Shown here piece by piece: positions 57,220-64,000 of a stretch of 64,000 nucleotides of DNA (position 1 is its first letter; every line of letters starts with the position of its first letter). The position numbers were made by a program, and so were the translations under genes. This stretch comes from Andalucia godoyi (Eukaryota; Discoba; Jakobea; Jakobida; Andaluciidae), in contig VRVR01000033.1 of NCBI GenBank assembly GCA_009859145.1, forward strand, positions 1 to 64,000. The letters run 5' to 3'. Below the pieces are notes generated by a model, which was given only the letters and a program-made list of their open reading frames with translations, was not told the origin of the DNA and searched no databases.

Positions 57220-60200
57220 ATGGTTCGCAGCGGTCGCATTTTCAGCATTGATATTGCAGTTTTGTTGCTGTTGCTGTGTTTCCCTGCTTGTCGTGCACAG
57301 TCATGGACACCCGCTGCATTTTCGCTGCAGTGCCCATCGTATTTTTCTCAAGCAGTATGCGCCATTATCTCGAATGTGCAGACGATCCAAACAACGTATC
57401 CAAACATCTCGCTCAATCAACCACCATTGATACGCGGGAAAGTCACACTCTCTGCTCCGTGGTTCGTCTTACATTCTTCAATGTTTAGCTATTTTCAGTC
57501 TGCGTACACGAACTGGGACATCGACTTCTTTGCCTACTATTTCCTCATTTCTGGGTCGGACAATGCAGTCCTATCGCTACCGGGTTCCTCCGTCAGAATC
57601 ATTGCTCATGAAGTATCCATCAACGCTTCTGTAGTTTTTGATTTGCACGGTCAAAATGCAGATTCGATTTATGGTGTTCCGAGTGCTCCGCTACCGGCAC
57701 CAGTTGGTGCGCAAGCTGCCGCACTGGATATCCTCAATCTTTCCGACAACGGGATGAACCAGGGGTCGGTCGGCGCGGTGGGATCCAACGGTCAGAACGG
57801 ACTCACTGGTCAGAACGGAGGAAATTTCATGATCCATGCATACAATCTGTTTTCGTTCCCTGGAAAACAGATTTCAGTGAATCTGACGGGCGGTGTCGGT
57901 GGGACTGGACAGCCTGCTCAGAACGGTCAGCAAGGTGCGCAAGGTGGGGCGGGCTACACTGTCGGAAATCTCGTCCAGAATCCTCCGTACCCTTTCAATG
58001 ATGCTGGAGAAGCGCAGCTGCTGAACAACGGGCCAGAAACTTGCTGTCATTGGTCTGTTGAGGCGTACTACAGCGCCATCTATAGCGACTGGCCTGGAAC
58101 CGCTCCTGATTCTTGCTATCAGCAGCTCGCAGTGTATGGTAATGGGGATGACCCACCAGACACCTACAATGGTCTTTGCGCGGGACCCGGATTGGGAGGA
58201 AGCGGAGGAAGCGCAGGAGTCTCGGGCAATGGCGGGGTGGGTGGAAATGCAGGTCTTCTGACTGTTGAGGCCGTGACTGCGCAGTCCGGAAGCCTGGAAG
58301 GCGTTGTGAATATGGCAGGATCCTCGTTTGCTGGAGGTGCAGCAGGAGTTGGAGGAGCTGCTGCGTCAGGAGGGCTTCCAGGAGTCAGCGGCGACGGTAT
58401 GTGCACATACACGTGGGCGGTGCAAGCCAACATCGGATTCCATTTCACAATCTATCCGATGACACCAGATCCAAGTGCAGGATGCCCGCTGGGGGAGTAC
58501 GCGTCTTCCAGTGGCACAAATCCAAGCCCAGGCGTGACGCCCGTATCTGGCACGGATGGTGTTCCTGGAAATCCGGGATCGCCAGGAGCATCTTCCTCCC
58601 CGGCTTTCCAAACGCTTTCCGGTTACTACAATTTCTCGTTCAACGCCGATGCGACATCCAGTTTTGTTATTGCAGGCCAGAATCTTGCGGGAGCTCTGTC
58701 GTTCTTGATTCCGGTATTCAGTCAAGATTCTGGAAACCTTGTGAACCCCGTGCAAGGGCAGCTTGCCAAACAGGCTCTTTATGGATTCATGTACGACGTC
58801 GTTAGCATCGGAAATGCTCTCGGTCGCACTGATATCTCGACCTCTGCTACTTCGATCTTGAAGAATCTTCAAAACTCTCTTGATTCGAATTTCAATTCTC
58901 CAACTCAGATTCCCGTTCTCAATTATGATTCTCTGAATACAAATTTGCAGGCGTCTCTCTCGCTGGGACAGCAAATTGAAGCATTCTTCTTCAGCTATTT
59001 CAGCCAGCAGAATGCCCGTTCTCAGCAAATCACGTCCATCCAGACTGCGCTGCAGACGCTGCAGACGCAACAGCAGTCCTACCTTTCGACGATCACCCAG
59101 TTCTACAATACGCAATTGATGCCAACGTACAACATGTCTAGCAATCTATACAACGCAATGTTGGTGCAGCAGAATCTGGCATTTCAGGATCTTTCTGCAA
59201 TTACGCAATGCTTGCAGAATGCACAGCAGCAGGCAAATGTGCAGTATGACCTGCAAGTCATGGCAAATGTTATCATGATGGGCATCGCAATTGGTCCTGG
59301 GGTTGGGGATGCCGCTGGAGATGTATCGGATGTCGCAAACATGAATGTGGAAGACCCGGAAGACAATCACAGTCCCTTTTACAATCCGGATGTTTACGAC
59401 AATCCCCAGATCGGCATTGAACTGACAAACTGGAAACCCGATTGGGATACACGACTGAGCATTGCAAACGATGCAGGATCCATTGTGCAACCGTCGGTCT
59501 CTTCTGGTATTCCTGTCCAGACAATGCGCTCCAAGCGCCAGATCTCTGTGCGTGACGAGGGCGGTACTGATTTGTCTGCTGCGGGCGATGCTCTCATGGG
59601 AATCATGTTTGGTCAAGCACCGGACATCATGGGAACATACAATGACGGTATTGGCGTCGCCAGCATGTCTGCAATCATATCCGTGGTCTCGCAGGCGATC
59701 CCGTCGTTCACGTCTTTCAAGAACCAAGTCCGCTTGCTGGGGTCGTCGTCCTCTGTCTCGGATGCCATCAACTATGTGCAGCAGGCGACCACGCAGGGAT
59801 ACTCAAATCAGCAGATCATGGTCCAGCTGAACTCTGCGACGCTCCAGTCTTGGATCAGTCAGATCAGTTCTGCTTGCTTTTCTCAATCTTATCAGCTGGA
59901 GACGGATTTCAATCAATACGTTTCCATGCAGCTGAATTACAACCAGCTGCAGTTGGTCATTGCTGCGTACGAGTCCTACATTATGGCGCTCGCATCGTCA
60001 TACGTCCGTGCTACGCAGCAGTACAATGCTCTGCAGGAGGCCGCTCAGCAGCTCTATCCGAACCCGTCCGCTTCGTTCATTGCGACCACGATTAATAACT
60101 CTTACGTGTCTGCGATTCGTTCGTACGTATCGAATCTAGGTGCGTTTGTCAAAGGGTATCAATATGTAATGCTGTCCACAACCATGCTCAGCACCATTTC

Positions 60201-63200
60201 TTCTCAGTATACGGCGTGCATACTCAACACGCAGATTGGAACAGGGCAGTTCTTTTCGTGTGCTCCCATCATTTCCAGCACGGCAGCCCAGGCATACACG
60301 ACATGGGAAGCCTCCCAGTTCTCTGCTTCGCTGCAGCCATATCAACAGTTCATTACGTTTGTCGTGAATCCATCAACAGTGGGAGCCAGCTCGTGGAGTT
60401 CGTTTTTGAAAAACGGATCCGTTTCTTTCTGCATTGATCCATCCAACCCTGTGTTTTATCCAAGTGGTGTATACCTGAATCGCATCTTCTTGAGCACAGC
60501 GGTGATTCTCTTGAGAGGGACGTCCAATACCGGTGCAAAGAACTTCCTCTTGACGATGAACAGCCCCCAAGGCGTTGGAGTCCTTTCCCAAGATCCCGAG
60601 TCATCGCAAATTAACTTTTTCAAATTTGCGTACGCAGGGAATTCTCAGCTTGTTTCATACACTGGTCCTACCCCATCCCTAAGCTCCATCGGTGCAAACC
60701 TTCAGTCGTGGATTTCCACATCGGGCGTTGTTCTGACGGCGGCTTCGTACAACACGCAGACGATGACAAGCTCTGGTGCGTACATTGGGGTCTCTCCGTT
60801 CACATCTTGGACCATTTCATACCAAGGAAGTTTGCAGGATCTAGTCGGTGTTTCGCAAGTCGAATTTTTGATGTCGATCCAGTATCTCGATGTCGGTTCT
60901 CCCATTTTGCCGGCACCGATTGCGTCAGGATTTTATCTGTGTCCTCCGGTGCCGCAGCCGCCGAGTCCTTGGGCTCAGCCGCCGCCTGCCCCAAATGTCA
61001 CTGCAAGCGTCCTCGTCGGACAGCTCTCCTATGATCTGGGAATCTTCGTGAAGTCGGTTAATGCGTCTTGGAACGTCTCTGCCACTGCCTTTAACATAAC
61101 GAATGTGGCTACGGGTGCATCTGTGATGTCCTCTATCATTACAGCTTCCGCATCAGGGCGGTCGGTGCGAGTTTCCGGGGTCTCTGTAGGGGTCACCTAC
61201 AGTGTTTCGGTTGCTCTGATAAATTCGTTCGGATCGTCCCCGGTATCAGTGATGAATTACACTGTGCCAACTTCCAGGCCTCTTTCTCCAACTTTGGTGA
61301 CCGCTGCTGTTGTGAATGCCACAACGCTGAATGTTTCCTGGGTCCCCCCGACGTCGACAGGTGGTGTAGCTGTGCTGCGATACGTTCTTGGTCTCTCGCG
61401 GGCTGCCAAGCTGTTCAACGGCACCGCCCCATCTCCAATTCGAAAATGGAACATCTCCACGTGCTGCTCGACTGTGGTGTCCTATCCATTTCGATTTGCG
61501 CAAACAGGTGCGTCGTACCTGATCAGTTTGTTCGCTGTTAACAGTGTTGGGAGCTCCGCGGTTGCAGTGTCCTCAAACTTTTCAGTTCCCGACCTGCTGC
61601 CCGGCCCGCCAGCGAACCTGAATGTGGCTGTCTCCTGGCTTTCCGATGCCCGAAGCACCGTTACAGTGTCGTGGACCCCTCCGTCTTTCATCGGGTACAA
61701 TTCAACGGCCGTTTCCTATGACGTTCTGTTAACAGGCAGTGCGATACCACCAAAACCGATGATTGCAATCGCGTCCTCGAATGCAACCTTTACAGACCTG
61801 CCGTTTGGCTCCGTTTACTTCGTGACGGTGTGGTCCGTGAATTCACGTGGAAGATCGCTGTTGTCACGGAATACGACGTTTTCACTGCCAGTGGTGCCGC
61901 CGACGGCTCCGAAACTGACGTCTGTCGCCCAAGTCTCTCTTACAAGCCTCCTGAACGTGACCTGGAATGCAACAGCTGTGAAGAACGGAGGCTCCTTGCT
62001 ATCTCAGTTCTGGATCACTGTCAGGCTCAGCAATGCCACCGCGAATGCCACCCAATATGTGACGACGGTGGTGGCAGGGCAAGCGGTATCCTTTGTTGTC
62101 GTTTCGATCCCTTCCGCCTGGCCCTCTCGGTTCAATGCGTCGGTGAACGTGAAGAGTGTGAACGGGGCGGGTCTTTCGTCTCCCCAGTCCAATAGTCTGC
62201 TGTTCGAATTCCGCCGCCCGTCTGCTCTTCCGGACGCACCGACAGACGTACAAGCTGCTCGAAATGGAAATCGGCTAGGTATCTATTGGACGGCGCCATC
62301 CTTCACGGGTTCCACACCGATCCTGAAATTCTGTGTCGAAGTTTACTCGCGCTCGTGGTCCGATCAGTACTCCCTGCGCAATGGCTGCATTCCTGCTGCT
62401 TCGTCCGCTACATCCGTGAATACGACACTGAGCAAACCAGGAACCCAAATGATTGTCCGTGTTTCTGCTGTGAACAGCAACGGTACGAGCTCCTGGAGTC
62501 TGCCTGCGTACTTTAGTGTCCCGGCGAACGTTCCGAGCGAGCCTCCTTTTGTTGGTGCCTTTATTTTTTCTGCGGGGAATGTGACGATAACTTGGAGTAA
62601 GCCCGTTTCGGATGGAGGGGCACCACTTGTGAATTACACTGTACTGTGGAGACTTCTTTCTCCAAATGTCTCCGTTTCGTATTCTTCAGTTGTGGTTCCT
62701 GCGACCTTGACGTCCACGGATGTATCGTTCTCCAGCAATTCGTCTTATACCTACGAAGTTAAGGTGGCATGCAGCAGTTCTGCAGGAACGAGCAACTACT
62801 CTTCCCCGATTCAAGTGTCCAGCAAGGATCTTGGACTCGGCGTGGATCTGTCTCCATCCACGATCTTTGCCCTTCCGCCACTGTCGATTTTTCGGGCTGA
62901 GGAGGGTGTACCAAAAACATTAGACGGAGCATCGATTGCACTGACCGTGAAGCCAAACACGTTCGCGTCTCCGATTCGTTTTTCCGTGCTTGTGCCAACA
63001 GTTTTGAATGGAGCAATCTCGCAAGGCGTCAACCCCAACACCACGCTCCCGACCTTCGCGAACAGCAGCACATCGTTCACCGGCCTCACATTGTTCGTCT
63101 CTGCGACTTCTCAGTCATCTGGCCAGAAGGTGCAGCCGTCCGTCCCGATTCCCTTTTCCATTGGTATCTCGAAGAACTTTAGCAAGTCCGTTGCTAACGC

Positions 63201-63648
63201 AAACGGTACTTTTGTGATGATGTTTTTCGAGAATGGAACTTGGATCCAAACCTCCAAGGCTTGCCCATCTAATTTCTCGAAAGTCGTCACGTCCGCAGTC
63301 GACATTTCGCTGAATCTCTGCCATTTCACACAGTTTGCTCTGTTTGTGACGTATCCAGCAGCAGCCAATGCAACGTCCTCGCCACAAATCCCAGATGTCA
63401 AAACCGACACGACTGGCGATTCCTCCTCATCCAATCTGTCTGCAGACGAAATCATCATAATCGCCGTCGTGTGCTCCGTCGTGTTTGTCGCCGGTGTCAT
63501 TGCGGGTATCTGCTTGCTGTCACGCCGTCGCAGATCCGCATCCCTGAAGCTGCTTCCGCAGTCCATGCAGCAATGCGCGGTTCCGGAAGTTTCAAACCCG
63601 TTGCAAACGGCTCCCCTTAATCCAGTCGCACGCACTCGCCGGGATTAA
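57220..63648 (+). CDS. Large single-span surface protein with Gly-rich collagen-like segments, six FN3 repeats and a GPS-like motif
   Basis: 2142 residues from the ATG at 57220. A signal peptide (residues 1-26, ending ACRAQ) precedes a region with two Gly-rich stretches (about 190-260 and 325-400) that recall collagen-like or PGRS-type repeats without strict G-x-y order. Residues 500-1200 are helical, Gln/Asn/Ser-rich. Six fibronectin type III modules begin near 1253, 1349, 1457, 1557, 1666 and 1769 (each with a VSW/YW-type core Trp). A beta-rich segment then ends in LNLCHFTQFALF (2032-2043), resembling the GPS of GAIN domains. One transmembrane helix lies at about 2078-2100 and a 40-residue basic tail follows. 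It is probably an adhesin or receptor-like protein. N-glycosylation sites are abundant. Confidence 0.85.
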   Translation: MVRSGRIFSIDIAVLLLLLCFPACRAQSWTPAAFSLQCPSYFSQAVCAIISNVQTIQTTYPNISLNQPPLIRGKVTLSAPWFVLHSSMFSYFQSAYTNWDIDFFAYYFLISGSDNAVLSLPGSSVRIIAHEVSINASVVFDLHGQNADSIYGVPSAPLPAPVGAQAAALDILNLSDNGMNQGSVGAVGSNGQNGLTGQNGGNFMIHAYNLFSFPGKQISVNLTGGVGGTGQPAQNGQQGAQGGAGYTVGNLVQNPPYPFNDAGEAQLLNNGPETCCHWSVEAYYSAIYSDWPGTAPDSCYQQLAVYGNGDDPPDTYNGLCAGPGLGGSGGSAGVSGNGGVGGNAGLLTVEAVTAQSGSLEGVVNMAGSSFAGGAAGVGGAAASGGLPGVSGDGMCTYTWAVQANIGFHFTIYPMTPDPSAGCPLGEYASSSGTNPSPGVTPVSGTDGVPGNPGSPGASSSPAFQTLSGYYNFSFNADATSSFVIAGQNLAGALSFLIPVFSQDSGNLVNPVQGQLAKQALYGFMYDVVSIGNALGRTDISTSATSILKNLQNSLDSNFNSPTQIPVLNYDSLNTNLQASLSLGQQIEAFFFSYFSQQNARSQQITSIQTALQTLQTQQQSYLSTITQFYNTQLMPTYNMSSNLYNAMLVQQNLAFQDLSAITQCLQNAQQQANVQYDLQVMANVIMMGIAIGPGVGDAAGDVSDVANMNVEDPEDNHSPFYNPDVYDNPQIGIELTNWKPDWDTRLSIANDAGSIVQPSVSSGIPVQTMRSKRQISVRDEGGTDLSAAGDALMGIMFGQAPDIMGTYNDGIGVASMSAIISVVSQAIPSFTSFKNQVRLLGSSSSVSDAINYVQQATTQGYSNQQIMVQLNSATLQSWISQISSACFSQSYQLETDFNQYVSMQLNYNQLQLVIAAYESYIMALASSYVRATQQYNALQEAAQQLYPNPSASFIATTINNSYVSAIRSYVSNLGAFVKGYQYVMLSTTMLSTISSQYTACILNTQIGTGQFFSCAPIISSTAAQAYTTWEASQFSASLQPYQQFITFVVNPSTVGASSWSSFLKNGSVSFCIDPSNPVFYPSGVYLNRIFLSTAVILLRGTSNTGAKNFLLTMNSPQGVGVLSQDPESSQINFFKFAYAGNSQLVSYTGPTPSLSSIGANLQSWISTSGVVLTAASYNTQTMTSSGAYIGVSPFTSWTISYQGSLQDLVGVSQVEFLMSIQYLDVGSPILPAPIASGFYLCPPVPQPPSPWAQPPPAPNVTASVLVGQLSYDLGIFVKSVNASWNVSATAFNITNVATGASVMSSIITASASGRSVRVSGVSVGVTYSVSVALINSFGSSPVSVMNYTVPTSRPLSPTLVTAAVVNATTLNVSWVPPTSTGGVAVLRYVLGLSRAAKLFNGTAPSPIRKWNISTCCSTVVSYPFRFAQTGASYLISLFAVNSVGSSAVAVSSNFSVPDLLPGPPANLNVAVSWLSDARSTVTVSWTPPSFIGYNSTAVSYDVLLTGSAIPPKPMIAIASSNATFTDLPFGSVYFVTVWSVNSRGRSLLSRNTTFSLPVVPPTAPKLTSVAQVSLTSLLNVTWNATAVKNGGSLLSQFWITVRLSNATANATQYVTTVVAGQAVSFVVVSIPSAWPSRFNASVNVKSVNGAGLSSPQSNSLLFEFRRPSALPDAPTDVQAARNGNRLGIYWTAPSFTGSTPILKFCVEVYSRSWSDQYSLRNGCIPAASSATSVNTTLSKPGTQMIVRVSAVNSNGTSSWSLPAYFSVPANVPSEPPFVGAFIFSAGNVTITWSKPVSDGGAPLVNYTVLWRLLSPNVSVSYSSVVVPATLTSTDVSFSSNSSYTYEVKVACSSSAGTSNYSSPIQVSSKDLGLGVDLSPSTIFALPPLSIFRAEEGVPKTLDGASIALTVKPNTFASPIRFSVLVPTVLNGAISQGVNPNTTLPTFANSSTSFTGLTLFVSATSQSSGQKVQPSVPIPFSIGISKNFSKSVANANGTFVMMFFENGTWIQTSKACPSNFSKVVTSAVDISLNLCHFTQFALFVTYPAAANATSSPQIPDVKTDTTGDSSSSNLSADEIIIIAVVCSVVFVAGVIAGICLLSRRRRSASLKLLPQSMQQCAVPEVSNPLQTAPLNPVARTRRD

Positions 63649-63757
63649 AGGGCGCATCTCAAGGGGGAAAGATTTGGTAGGATGTACGGCAATTTTTCTC
63701 GTAAAGCTCAACATTCAATATGATACTGCGGATGTTTTGGTCGCCTTCCAAAATGTG

Positions 63758-63789
<32 letters not shown>

Positions 63790-64000
63790 CCCACGATATG
63801 CATAAGAAGCGGAGGGACCGGGGTTTGGAAATGCATTTGTTGACTGGCTGTTGTAGTGTTTGGTCCTGGGGATGTGCAGAGAAGCAAACACAGCAGGCGG
63901 CCTGAAATTCAAACAAGACGCAATTCTGACGGGAGAAGATGTAATGAAGGAAAAGACAAGAAGATAAAAAAAGAAAGCAGATGAGACGAGTGATGCATCA
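63649..64000. repeat. Right-edge intergenic region with (CAT)n microsatellite
   Basis: A (CAT)n run of about ten units is at 63758-63789. Frames across it translate only the repeat. No gene was seen to the window end. Confidence 0.8.

Noticed and set aside
1-64000. CRISPR array, prophage or bacterial operon
   Set aside because: No regularly spaced direct repeats or phage genes were seen; repeats present are simple microsatellites and transposon relics.

Overview
This window is nuclear DNA from a single-celled, flagellated eukaryote. Genes are long, mostly uninterrupted and closely spaced, on both strands, with short AT-rich gaps. Two genes contain GT-AG introns, and the tRNA-Ser gene has an intron at the eukaryotic position. 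Ciliary and centrosomal genes are plentiful (IFT121/WDR35, a MAP10-like protein, a FAM166/CIMIP2-like protein, a CSPP1/CCDC66-like coiled coil). A TSET/TPLATE-type TTRAY subunit argues against an animal and makes a typical fungus unlikely. I cannot name the species.

Layout. 1-881: no secure gene. 882-4426: a GhrA-type 2-hydroxyacid dehydrogenase and a DUF229 sulfatase-like membrane protein. 4.7-6.25 kb: repeat and Fanzor (eukaryotic TnpB-like) relics. 6.27-17.0 kb: DHCR7 sterol reductase, Elongator ELP1, an MFI/C11orf65 homologue and TTRAY. 17.25-17.48 kb: a second Fanzor relic. 18.3-25.5 kb: a kinase-SPRY protein, an AidB-type acyl-CoA dehydrogenase, an HPP membrane protein and a coiled-coil protein. 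25.6-26.25 kb: FKBP12, in three exons including a 12-nt microexon. 26.36-26.85 kb: a third Fanzor relic. 27.1-39.6 kb: an unknown protein, the CSPP1-like and MAP10-like proteins, the DDX55/Spb4 helicase (one intron), an unknown protein, a decayed gene and the FAM166-like protein. 39.9-51.3 kb: a Zn2Cys6-PAS regulator, a lipase-FN3-IPT membrane protein, 3-methyladenine glycosylase I, cytosolic HSP90 and a SANT-domain protein. 51.5-56.2 kb: tRNA-Ser(CGA) and IFT121. 57.2-63.65 kb: a 2142-residue FN3 surface protein.

Working together. Many genes form head-to-head pairs separated by about 350-500 bp, suggesting shared promoters (ELP1/MFI, kinase/ACAD, HPP/coiled coil, MAP10-like/DDX55, FAM166-like/Zn2Cys6). 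There is no operon-like pathway. The main themes are cilium assembly and axoneme structure, tRNA modification and decoding (ELP1, tRNA-Ser), ribosome assembly (DDX55), sterol synthesis, and surface proteins built from FN3 and related modules.

The most unusual content is a set of at least three broken Fanzor copies. Two of them share a hairpin-bearing 3' end that is better preserved than the protein-coding part. This is where TnpB-family guide RNAs are expected, so it is a candidate Fanzor guide-RNA scaffold.
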